Source: SURF-24 sp964537965 | Lineage (GTDB): Bacteria > Bacteroidota > Ignavibacteria > Ignavibacteriales > SURF-24 | NCBI GenBank assembly: GCA_964537965.1 | Contig: CAZIDB010000199.1 | Span: 1-8,957 of the forward strand | Direction of reading: 5' to 3' | Length of the DNA stretch: 8,957 nucleotides | Shown here: positions 1-7,300 of the stretch, piece after piece | Position numbering within the stretch: position 1 is the stretch's first letter | Layout: each line of letters begins with the position of its first letter | Made by a program: the position numbers and the translations under genes | The notes under the pieces: model-generated | What the model was told of the DNA's origin: nothing | Database searches by the model: none | The model's input: the letters and a program-made list of their open reading frames with translations, nothing else

Positions 1-1033
1 TTGAAGGAAGATAAACTCTGCAATCCCAGTATTGAAACCCATCTACCGACATAGTGGATATTGGCAGCCCGGGAATTAAAAAGAGGATAAACCAGGCAAG
101 ACCGAAGAAATATTTGCCCCAGGTTATTTTTTTGTATTCGAGAGGCAATAACAAAATTATTATGAAAAGAATAATACCGCTTATGGTTAAATAGAGGTTG
201 TAATCAGGAAGCACTTTTAATCCAAATGGAAAAATTAATTTTGATATAAACTCAAATGGCATCGGTAAATTTTGTAATGCGCCCGACGGATAAATTTTTT
301 CGGGGTTAACCTTACCTGCCATTAAAAATCTGATTATGATATAACAGCAGAGTGGAATAAAAGCAATTACTGAAGCCGGAATATTTTTCTTCCAATTCTT
401 ATTCAATATTAAATACAGGCTTGCAGCAAAAGGTAACATAACTGCCACCTCTTTTGATAATACTGCAAACAAAGCAAAAATAATATAGCGAAGCAAAGAA
501 ATAATTCTCTTTGATTTTATATAATTCAAAAAAGAAATAAATGAGAGCAGTGAAAATAGTGCGGCAAGAATATCACAGCGGCCTACAATCCAGTTAACTG
601 CATTTGTATTAATAGGATGAACAGCAAAAAAAGCTGACAGTATAAATGAAATTTCTCTCTTCACATCCAAGGTCATAAAGAACCTATAAATTAGTATGCA
701 GACCAATGAATGCAGCAAAAGGTTTGTTAAATGAAAGTAGAATGGATTCCCCGCTCCAATCAAAATATCAAACAGAAATGTAAGGTTAGTAATTGGTCTG
801 TAGTACTGACCGCCAAGGTACTTGTTTACGAATGCATTTGTAAAATCATTAAGCCCCGGATTTAAATCATTAAAGAGTTTGTAATATTCAATTATATAAG
901 AATCATCAAGCTGAACGAATCCGGAGAATAAACCGGGGAAATAGGGTATTACAGAAAGCATAAAAATAATAAACTGGAAAGGCAAAGATTTCCCGGATAA
1001 TGAAACGTTTATTGTTTTATATAATTGAAACAT
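1..1033 (-). CDS. TMTC-like / GT39-type GT-C membrane glycosyltransferase, N-terminal part (runs off left edge)
   Basis: The minus-strand frame from ATG at 1033-1031 stays open to the window edge, giving 344 residues with no stop. An in-frame TGA at 1045-1043 fixes the start at this ATG or later. No Shine-Dalgarno is visible. The protein is strongly hydrophobic with many membrane segments (about residues 20-40, 103-120, 128-140, 153-170, 180-208, 218-238, 285-298, 308-325). Seen motifs match bacterial relatives of the TMTC O-mannosyltransferase family: an acidic pair D43-D44 in the first extracytoplasmic loop (FVQLDDSYI), YYRPITNLTF at 77-86, HLTNLLLHSL at 101-110, HPINTNAVNWIVGRCDILAA at 139-158, SKEVAVMLP at 193-201 and RVYLPS at 339-344. 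In this family the D-D pair is the expected catalytic/metal site facing the periplasm, using a lipid-linked sugar donor. The missing C-terminus often carries TPR repeats in relatives. The family assignment is from motif recognition; the substrate is unknown. Confidence 0.8.
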   Translation of the reverse strand, partial: MFQLYKTINVSLSGKSLPFQFIIFMLSVIPYFPGLFSGFVQLDDSYIIEYYKLFNDLNPGLNDFTNAFVNKYLGGQYYRPITNLTFLFDILIGAGNPFYFHLTNLLLHSLVCILIYRFFMTLDVKREISFILSAFFAVHPINTNAVNWIVGRCDILAALFSLLSFISFLNYIKSKRIISLLRYIIFALFAVLSKEVAVMLPFAASLYLILNKNWKKNIPASVIAFIPLCCYIIIRFLMAGKVNPEKIYPSGALQNLPMPFEFISKLIFPFGLKVLPDYNLYLTISGIILFIIILLLPLEYKKITWGKYFFGLAWFILFLIPGLPISTMSVDGFQYWDCRVYLPS

Positions 1034-1326
1034 TTTAAGTATTCATTAAAGAGAGGCAGCAAAAAATATTTTTAATAAATGTACCTTTAAAATAAAAGCT
1101 TAGTTCTCAAAAATTTTTCCGAAACAAGACTATTAAATAAGAATGTATTGCGATTTCAATTTACAAAAATTTTGGGGGAATTATGTTAAATGATTGGTTA
1201 TATCACAATGAATTTGTTTTTTCACTTACAAGGTTACTTTATTAATTATTAAAAATCTTTTTCCCTTTATTGGTTTATTAAATCATCAAACCTATTTTTG
1301 AATAATATTATTCCGGGTTGTAAAAC
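1034..1326. other. Divergent intergenic region
   Basis: This AT-rich spacer separates the leftward glycosyltransferase-like gene from the rightward ABC operon, so it should hold both promoters. I see one Bacteroidota-style promoter candidate for the rightward operon. I also see a 20-codon ORF (1183-1245, plus) preceded by a run of five Gs. I found no exact TAnnTTTG element for the leftward gene, no convincing hairpin terminator and no RNA gene. Confidence 0.6.
1270..1300 (+). promoter_or_regulatory. Candidate Bacteroidota-type promoter of the ABC operon
   Basis: TATTTTTG at 1293-1300 fits the TAnnTTTG -7 element of Bacteroidota housekeeping promoters. A TTG at 1270-1272 lies 20 bases upstream, where the -33 element is expected. 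Transcription would then start near 1307, leaving a short leader before the ATG at 1327. In AT-rich DNA such matches occur by chance, and whether this organism uses this promoter type is an inference. Confidence 0.3.
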
Positions 1327-2055
1327 ATGATTGAAATTTTAAACATCAACAAAAGCTATAACAATAAAGTTAAAGCAGTAGATAACCTGACCATTACTAT
1401 TCCGGATGGAGAAATAATTGGATTTCTTGGTCCAAACGGTGCAGGAAAAACTACAACTATTAAATTATTAACGGGAATTCTGAATGCTGATTCGGGTAGT
1501 ATTAGAATTAACGGTTTAGACATAAATGAAAAACCGGTCGAAGTTAAAAGACAATTCGGATTTGTGCCTGATAGCCCCGATATGTTTTTACGTCTTAAAG
1601 GAATTGAGTATTTGAATTTTATGGCCGATATGTATGATGTTTCCACAACAGACAGAAAAGCAAGAATTGATGAACTGGCTGATAAATTTGAAATGACTTC
1701 CTCCCTGTCCGCTAAAATACAAAGCTACTCGCATGGTATGCGGCAAAAGATTATTATAATCGGAGCATTAATTCATGACCCGCTTGTTTGGATACTTGAT
1801 GAACCAATGACCGGTCTCGATCCAAAATCATCATTCCTTTTAAAGGAAATTATGCGCGAGTATGCGCAGAAAAACAGAACAGTATTTTTCTCGACGCATA
1901 TTCTTGAAGTTGCAGAAAAGATCTGTGACCGCGTCGCTATAATAAATAAGGGAAAATTAATTTCTTTTGGCACCATAACCGAATTAAGAGAAAAGTTTAA
2001 GGGTGATGAATCACTTGAAAAAATGTTCCTTGAGCTGACAGAGGAAACAGATTAG
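1327..2055 (+). CDS. ABC transporter ATP-binding protein (ABC-2 exporter type)
   Basis: This 242-residue cytoplasmic ATPase powers the permease encoded next to it. Walker A is GPNGAGKTT at 35-43 (K41, T42). The ABC signature is the variant SYSHGMRQK at 133-141 in place of LSGGQ, typical of the CcmA/BcrA-like ABC-2 branch. Walker B is LVWILDEP at 153-160 (D158, E159), followed by the D-loop TGLDP, and the switch histidine is H191 in FFSTHILEV. The Q-loop position reads FVPDSP at 79-84, with Asp where Gln is usual; a PD form is familiar in this branch. The length is normal for a single nucleotide-binding domain. An in-frame TAA at 1321-1323 lies just upstream, so the ATG at 1327 is the earliest possible start, although no Shine-Dalgarno precedes it. 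It is probably co-transcribed with the permease 47 bp downstream. The substrate cannot be read from the sequence. Confidence 0.92.
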   Translation: MIEILNINKSYNNKVKAVDNLTITIPDGEIIGFLGPNGAGKTTTIKLLTGILNADSGSIRINGLDINEKPVEVKRQFGFVPDSPDMFLRLKGIEYLNFMADMYDVSTTDRKARIDELADKFEMTSSLSAKIQSYSHGMRQKIIIIGALIHDPLVWILDEPMTGLDPKSSFLLKEIMREYAQKNRTVFFSTHILEVAEKICDRVAIINKGKLISFGTITELREKFKGDESLEKMFLELTEETD

Positions 2056-2100
2056 AACACTAATAACACTGATGCCGCAGATTAACGCATAGCAGAGATT
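2056..2100. repeat. Degenerate repeat-like spacer inside the ABC operon
   Basis: The spacer between ATPase and permease is built of similar short words. AACACT occurs at 2056-2061 and 2065-2070, followed by CTGATG, GCAGATTAACGCA and GCAGAGATT spaced roughly every 9-12 bases. From memory this resembles the ACACTGATT/CGCAGATTAACGCAGATT class of dispersed intergenic repeats found in several bacterial groups. Only one degenerate copy is in the window, so the assignment is tentative. Confidence 0.35.
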
Positions 2101-2102
2101 AT

Positions 2103-3758
2103 ATGAAAAAATTTATTGCATTAACAAAAGTTTTATTGAAGAACAGCTTTTCAACATTTGCCTCCGGTAAGAACAGAAACAAAAAAAATTTTCTGTACAT
2201 GGCACTAATTGCCTTAAGTATACTTCCGATGGTTATCGGAATAGGTACATCAACTGCAAGGATGTATGACCTGTTTGTTCAGTTAAGACAGGAAGGAATA
2301 TTAATAGCATCAGGATTTGTTTCAATAAGCATTTTAATTCTTGTATTCGGAATATTCTACGTAATAAACATTTTCTATTTTGCGCAGGATGTTGATACGC
2401 TTGTTGCTCTACCGCTGAGGGCTAACCAGATAACCTCTGCAAAATTTACAGTAACACTTTTGTACGAGTACCTTACAGTTATACTTTTTCTGCTTCCGCT
2501 TATTATTGCATATGGAATTAAAAGTTCAGGGGGAATCCTTTTCTATTTATACAGTTTTTTACTTTTACTTGGAATTCCGGTAATACCACTTGCTATTGAT
2601 GCATTAATAATAATGTTTATCCTGCGGTATATAAATATTTCAAAAAGAAAAGACCAGTTTAGAATTTTTGCCGCGATCTTCGGAATATTGCTTGTCTTCG
2701 GAATTAATTATGTAACATCAACTTACCTTAATGCACAAACCAACCCCGGTAAAGTTATGGCTTTGCTTCAGGCAAGCAAGAACTCCCTGATTAATACTGT
2801 TTCAACAATTTTTCCTACAACAAAATTAACTACTCTTACATTACTGAATTACGATAGCTACCAGGGTCTTTATAATTTATTCCTGTTTTATGTGGCAAAT
2901 TTATTTTTTATTGCTTTGTTCTTATTAGCCGCTGAGAAGTTGTATTTCAAAGGGGCCGTTGGTGGTTCTGAGGTTAGTTCACCGGCAAAGTTGCTTCATA
3001 AAGATGAACTAAGAAAAATTTCCGTAAAGAATTCTGCTTTAAAAGCTTTTACATTGAAGGAGATAAAAATTCTGTTCAGAACTCCGCCATATTTTATAAA
3101 CTGCGTACTCACTAATTTCTTGTGGCCATTCTTATTGCTATTTGCTTTTGGCGGAGTAGGAAAAGATTTGGGAAGGCTCCAGGCTTTGCTTAGTAAAAGT
3201 AATCCGGATTCAATTATAATTGCTATTGCACTTGCAGCCGGTTTATTCATTTCAGCTTCAAATGGAATTACAGGTTCGGCAATTTCACGGGAGGGAACAA
3301 ACTTTTTTGTAAATAAATTTTTGCCGATCAGTTACCGCGAGCAGATATACGCAAAACTTTTACCCGGAATACTTCTGAGCTTTAGCGGGACAATAATTAT
3401 TCTTGTTGCTGCTGTATTTCTTTTAAAGATATCCCTGACAGTTTTAATTGCATGTATAATTCTTTCTCTGCTTGGTATTTCATTTTCTGCTCAACTTGGA
3501 TTAATTCTGGATATACAATTTCCCAAACTTATCTGGGATAATGAGTACAAGCCGATAAAACATAACTGGAATGTCGCAATTAATATTTTAGTTTCCACAA
3601 TTCTTGGTGCTGCAGTAGTTGTTGTTACTATAATGCTGGAACTTGATCTGGGGATGACTCTGATTGGATTTAGTCCTTTACTGCTTTTTCTAAACGTTTT
3701 GATTAATAAAATTCTTTTTACTGTTGGCTTAAAATCAATTGCAGGTATAGAAATTTAA
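2103..3758 (+). CDS. ABC-2 type exporter permease, fused double-length form
   Basis: This 551-residue inner-membrane protein has about 12 hydrophobic segments (roughly 31-50, 66-94, 117-138, 145-176, 188-205, 256-277, 330-350, 370-388, 420-440, 443-466, 490-512, 518-540). Two equivalent cytoplasmic-loop motifs stand out: LPLRANQITSAKF at 103-115, after QDVDTLVA, and LPISYREQIYAKL at 407-419, after SREGTNFF. Both have the pattern LP-x8-AK. The second half also has FPKLIWDNEYKPIKHNWN (473-490). This layout matches the long ABC-2 permeases best known from Firmicutes, in which two half-permeases are fused so that a single chain pairs with an ATPase homodimer. The upstream ATPase gene is the evident partner. 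The ATG at 2103 is preceded by only a weak purine stretch (CAGAGA). The role is export of an unknown substrate, or a membrane-stress or peptide-resistance function; nothing here identifies it. Confidence 0.85.
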   Translation: MKKFIALTKVLLKNSFSTFASGKNRNKKNFLYMALIALSILPMVIGIGTSTARMYDLFVQLRQEGILIASGFVSISILILVFGIFYVINIFYFAQDVDTLVALPLRANQITSAKFTVTLLYEYLTVILFLLPLIIAYGIKSSGGILFYLYSFLLLLGIPVIPLAIDALIIMFILRYINISKRKDQFRIFAAIFGILLVFGINYVTSTYLNAQTNPGKVMALLQASKNSLINTVSTIFPTTKLTTLTLLNYDSYQGLYNLFLFYVANLFFIALFLLAAEKLYFKGAVGGSEVSSPAKLLHKDELRKISVKNSALKAFTLKEIKILFRTPPYFINCVLTNFLWPFLLLFAFGGVGKDLGRLQALLSKSNPDSIIIAIALAAGLFISASNGITGSAISREGTNFFVNKFLPISYREQIYAKLLPGILLSFSGTIIILVAAVFLLKISLTVLIACIILSLLGISFSAQLGLILDIQFPKLIWDNEYKPIKHNWNVAINILVSTILGAAVVVVTIMLELDLGMTLIGFSPLLLFLNVLINKILFTVGLKSIAGIEI

Positions 3759-3854
3759 ATTGCTGTTAAAATTGATATAGAATCCTCCTGCAAACTTCAC
3801 AGGCAAAGTTAACTATTGACTTATTTTCCAAAACCACAGTTTAACTATAATTGC

Positions 3855-4136
3855 TTAGTTTCTTTTTTCAACTAAAGCCATACTAATGTTACTTATTCTT
3901 CTCCTTAAGTCCGGAAAGATAAGTTTCCTGTTCTGCTTTTGCCGGCTTTTATAATTCTGGCCAATTGTATTAATCAACTGAGAAGACCAATACTGGTTTT
4001 CCGTTATTTCTTTATATGATGGGACGTAAATATCATTATGCTGATTAAGATATTTCCTGTATCCGCTCAATTCTCTTTTTATTTTAACAATGTACCACAT
4101 CATAAACCAGGCAAAGCCAATATAAACTATTTCCAT
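3855..4136 (-). CDS. Small hypothetical protein with one N-terminal membrane anchor
   Basis: I do not recognise this 93-residue protein. Residues 3-17 (IVYIGFAWFMMWYIV) form a hydrophobic helix, followed by a basic, polar tail with RQKQNRK and LRRRIS near the end. The positive-inside rule suggests a cytoplasmic tail. The longer reading starts at GTG (4142-4140), but AAGGTG sits just 3 bases before the ATG at 4136-4134 and could act as a closely spaced ribosome site, so I chose that ATG. It stands alone on the minus strand between two plus-strand genes, with about 96 bp to the permease stop and 158 bp to the start of the PBP4 gene. No family evidence supports it, so it may be a lineage-specific gene or a chance ORF. 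Confidence 0.4.
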   Translation of the reverse strand: MEIVYIGFAWFMMWYIVKIKRELSGYRKYLNQHNDIYVPSYKEITENQYWSSQLINTIGQNYKSRQKQNRKLIFPDLRRRISNISMALVEKRN

Positions 4137-4285
4137 ATTCACCTTAACATATTGTTATAAATAATAACGTTTCCAAAATATTCTTTAGTTCCTGTTTCAT
4201 TTAAATTATTCTACAATTCCGTTCTGCTTAAATATTCTAATTGATTTTGTATATTGCTATGCGCAAAAACAACTATTTACTTTCC

Positions 4286-4290
4286 GAGGA
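4286..4290 (+). promoter_or_regulatory. Ribosome binding site that sets the PBP4 start
   Basis: GAGGA lies 4 bases before the ATG at 4295. The frame is open further upstream to a TTG at 4241, but that start would put 18 polar residues before the lipoprotein signal. The ATG at 4295 begins a normal signal peptide. Confidence 0.7.
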
Positions 4291-4294
4291 TAAT

Positions 4295-5949
4295 ATGAAG
4301 AAAGAAATCACATTAATAATCTTTTTGTTTGCTTTCTTATTTACTGCTTGCTCAACTGTAAAAGAAACATCAAAATTAAAAACTCCAGCCAATGATTTGT
4401 TCACCTTAAAACAAAAAATTCAGGAACGTTTTGATGATTCTATTTTTGCCAATGCACATTGGGGAGTGTTGATTAAATCCTTAAAAACTGGTGAAACCTG
4501 GTATTCCAGGAATGCAGAAAAATTATTCATGCCTGCTTCAAATGAAAAGATTCCAACAGCAGCCGCAGCCTTAGTTACGCTTGGTCCGGATTTCACTTTT
4601 GAAACTTATCTTAACTATGAGGGCGAAATAAAAGATTCAATTATTGAAGGCAATCTTGTTGTTTACAGTAATGGTGATCCTACACTTTATACAAGGTTGG
4701 GTACAGGTCCGCTTAGTTTGTTTAAAAGCTGGGCAGCAAAATTATCTTCACTTGGAATAAAAAAAATTAATGGAAATATTATAGGAGACGATAATGCGTT
4801 TGAGGATTATCCCTACGGTTATGGTTGGACATATGACGATTTTGATGCTTACTATTCTGCAGAAATTAATTCACTTCAGTTAAATGAAAACAGCGTAGAT
4901 CTTAAAATTATTCCACCGTTAACGAAGGAGGAGAAATTAAAAATTCTACCAAATTTACCAAGCAGCTATTATCAAATTGAAGACATTACTACTATTGGAG
5001 ATACCGGCAAAACCAATATAAGAATAAGCCGTGCCTTTGGTACCAACACTATAAAAATAAGCGGTTATGTAAAAGCAGGAACAAGAGAGTTTGAGGAAAC
5101 TCCAAGTTTATTTAATCCAACTTTATTTTATGTTACGGTTCTGAAAGAAGAATTAGAACGAAACGGAATTAAAGTAACAGGTGAACCAAAAGACTGTGAT
5201 GATATTCCGGAATGGAAGACATCAATTCATAATTTAAACCTGATTAATAAAAACAATTCGCCGTTATTTAAAGATATTGTTGCTGGTTTGATGAAGCCGA
5301 GTCAGAATCTTTATGCCGAAACATTCACACGCGTACTTGGATGGAAGAAAACTGGTATCGGTTCTTTTAGACAAGGAAGTAAAGTTGTCGAAGATATACT
5401 AAGACAATTTGGTGTTCAACCTGGTACTTACGCTTATAAGGATGGATCAGGTCTGTCACGCTATAATTATACAAGCCCGGAAATACTTGTAAAGATTTTA
5501 GAAGGAATGCGTAATCATCCATATTGGAATGATTGGTATAATTCGATGCCAATAGCCGGAGTTGATGGCACACTTAGGAACAGGATGAAAGGAACACCAG
5601 CCGAAGGAAATGTTCACGCTAAAACAGGAACGATTTCTAATGTCCGCGGCCTTTCCGGTTATATAACCACACTTGGTGGCGAGGAACTTGTGTTTTCATT
5701 TCTTGTAAACAGTCATTTACGCACTTCTTATGAAACAGNNNNNNNNNNNNNNNNNNNNNNNNNNNNNNNNNNNNNNNNNNNNNNNNNNNNNNNNNNNNNN
5801 NNNNNNNNNNNNNNNNNNNNNNNNNNNNNNNNNNNNNNGAACTTGTGTTTTCATTTCTTGTAAACAGTCATTTACGCACTTCTTATGAAACAGAAATGAT
5901 AACCGATGATGTTCTAAAAATGTTAGCCGAATTTAAACCTTTGCCTTAG
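4295..5949 (+). CDS. dacB: D-alanyl-D-alanine carboxypeptidase/endopeptidase (PBP4, peptidase S13), interrupted by assembly gap
   Basis: This is a penicillin-binding enzyme of class C (S13) that trims terminal D-Ala and cuts peptide cross-links in peptidoglycan. Numbering is from the ATG at 4295. A lipoprotein signal peptide (MKKEITLIIFLFAFLFTAC) puts the acylated Cys at 19, with Ser at +2 as expected for outer-membrane sorting. The -3 residue is Phe, which is unusual for a lipobox. All three active-site motifs are present: SNEK at 82-85 (nucleophile S82, K85), SQN at 336-338 in KPSQNLYAE, and KTG at 443-445 in HAKTGTISNVRGLSGY. DGSGLSRYNY (383-392) is also characteristic. A 100-N gap (5739-5838) splits the gene. 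Read straight through, the frame is lost and ends about 5863. If the 55-bp copies on either side are merged, the frame runs on through ETEMITDDVLKMLAEFKPLP to TAG at 5947-5949, giving 499 residues, a normal PBP4 size. I therefore regard the gene as intact. Confidence 0.93.
5684..5738 (+). repeat. Left copy of 55-bp duplicated contig end
   Basis: These 55 bases, starting GAACTTGTG and ending GAAACAG, directly precede the N run and are identical to 5839-5893, which directly follow it. The identity ends exactly at the gap borders, as expected for unmerged overlapping contig ends rather than a biological repeat. Confidence 0.95.
5739..5838. other. Assembly gap (100 N), probably artificial
   Basis: Exactly 100 Ns, the conventional filler for a gap of unknown size. 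Because both sides carry the same 55 bases and merging them restores the PBP4 frame, the true gap size is most likely negative (a 55-bp overlap) and no sequence is missing. Confidence 0.95.
5839..5893 (+). repeat. Right copy of 55-bp duplicated contig end
   Basis: Identical to 5684-5738. Relative to the left copy it is offset by 155 bases, which is not a multiple of three, and this is why the literal reading frame breaks after the gap. Confidence 0.95.
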
Positions 5950-6061
5950 TATACGTAATGAGAAGTATAATCTGCCAATATTTTTCACAATGTTTCAGTA
6001 AGTAGTTGTATAAAAGTTATAATGATTTTTTAAAAAACAAAGCATTACCAAAGAGAATTTA

Positions 6062-7186
6062 ATGAGTATTGTAGTCCATGAAGTAAAAAATAGGAACGAA
6101 TTAAAGAAATTTATTTTATTCCCTTTTTCACTTTACCGTAACAACAGGTTTTGGGTTCCTCCTCTTATTTTTGATGAATTAAAAACTTTACGTAAAGATA
6201 AAAATCCCGCATTTGAATTTTGTAAAGCAAAATACTGGCTTGCATACAAAGACGGAAAGATTGCCGGTAGAATTGCAGGCATTATAAACAACCGTTATAT
6301 AGAAAACTGGGGCAATAAATTTGCACGCTTTGGCTGGTTAGATTTTATAGATGATGAGGAAGTTTCCCGATCTTTAATTAATGCTGCTGAAGAATGGGCT
6401 AAGGAAAATGGTATGACTGCTGTTCACGGCCCACTTGGTTTTACTGATTTTGACGCCGAGGGTTTGCTTATAGAAGGTTTTGAAGAATTAAGTACTTTCG
6501 GTGCAATATATAATTATCCTTATTATGCAGATCATATTGAAAAGTGCGGATATAAAAAAGATACCGACTGGATAGAATTTCAGATTCAACCACCGGCAGA
6601 ATTACCGGATAGAGTTAAGCGTATATCCGAAATCGTCTTGAAAAAATATAATCTGAAAATTCTGAAGGCTAAAAAAGCAAAGGAACTGCTTCCCTACGGC
6701 AGAGATCTTTTTCATATAATAAATGATACATACAAAAATCTTTACGGCTTCGTTCAATTGTCCGAAAAACAAATTGATTTATATATCAAACAATATTTTG
6801 GATTCATACGCGCTGAATATGTTCCGGTGATATTAGATAGCGATGGAAAGGTAGCCGCCTTTGGTATTACAATGCCATCATTATCAAAAGCATTACAAAA
6901 AGCAAACGGCAGACTATTTCCATTTGGATTCATACATATCTTAAAGGCTATGAAGAATAATGCATATGTCGATCTTTATCTTACCGGTGTGCGTCCAGAT
7001 CTTCAGGATAAGGGAATTAACGCAATTCTAATTAGTGAGATGCAGAAAGCATATGCCAAAAACAAAATAATATTTGCAGAAACTAACCGCGAGCTTGAAA
7101 CTAATTATAAAGTACATGGTCAATGGAAAGATATGAACGGAAGACAACACAAAAGAAGAAGATGTTACATTAAATATTTATCCTAG
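6062..7186 (+). CDS. YghO-like GNAT-fold protein (putative N-acyltransferase)
   Basis: This 374-residue soluble protein has no signal peptide or membrane segment. It resembles the YghO-type family common in Bacteroidota, often labelled N-acetyltransferase or, loosely, GTP cyclohydrolase. Recognised landmarks are FWVPPLIFDE at 30-39, KYWLAYKDGKIAGRIAGIIN at 57-76 (a GNAT-like strand pair), the family block HGPLGFTDFDAEGLLIEGF at 122-140 followed by YNYPYYADHIEKCGY (150-164), and a C-terminal acyl-CoA-site-like segment LTGVRPDLQDKGINAILI (307-324), where QDKGIN resembles the Q/R-x-x-G-x-G/A loop. The basic end HKRRRCYIKYL is also typical. Substrate and activity are unknown. It lies 112 bp after the PBP4 stop on the same strand, so a shared transcript is possible but not shown. 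AGAGAA about 5 bases before the ATG is a weak ribosome site. Confidence 0.7.
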   Translation: MSIVVHEVKNRNELKKFILFPFSLYRNNRFWVPPLIFDELKTLRKDKNPAFEFCKAKYWLAYKDGKIAGRIAGIINNRYIENWGNKFARFGWLDFIDDEEVSRSLINAAEEWAKENGMTAVHGPLGFTDFDAEGLLIEGFEELSTFGAIYNYPYYADHIEKCGYKKDTDWIEFQIQPPAELPDRVKRISEIVLKKYNLKILKAKKAKELLPYGRDLFHIINDTYKNLYGFVQLSEKQIDLYIKQYFGFIRAEYVPVILDSDGKVAAFGITMPSLSKALQKANGRLFPFGFIHILKAMKNNAYVDLYLTGVRPDLQDKGINAILISEMQKAYAKNKIIFAETNRELETNYKVHGQWKDMNGRQHKRRRCYIKYLS

Positions 7187-7300
7187 TTGCTTTGGATTGT
7201 TTAGCCAGTCCATACTATCAAACAAGAACAAGGAATTTAATTCCGAATTTCAGGAACTCAGAAATATTAAATCCCTCGTCCAAAATTTTAGATTAAGTGT

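Noticed and set aside
1356..1646. Minus-strand frame antisense to the ABC ATPase
   Set aside because: It covers the Walker A region in reverse and is explained by the composition of the real gene.
3784..3853. Small hairpins (CCTG/CAGG, AACTT/AAGTT) and an imperfect direct repeat AGTTAACTAT / AGTTTAACTAT after the permease
   Set aside because: Stems of 4-5 bp and a 10-base near-match are expected by chance in such AT-rich sequence.
4241..4294. Upstream TTG start giving an 18-residue extension of PBP4
   Set aside because: The ATG at 4295 has a GAGGA ribosome site and begins a proper lipoprotein signal; the extension would bury it behind polar residues.
5684..5893. True direct repeats or a mobile-element target duplication flanking an insertion in dacB
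   Set aside because: Copies end exactly at a 100-N filler, and merging them gives a normal PBP4 C-terminus; an assembly overlap explains everything.
5947..5970. TATAC/GTATA inverted repeat just after the dacB stop
   Set aside because: Only 5 AT-rich pairs and no T-run; too weak to call a terminator.
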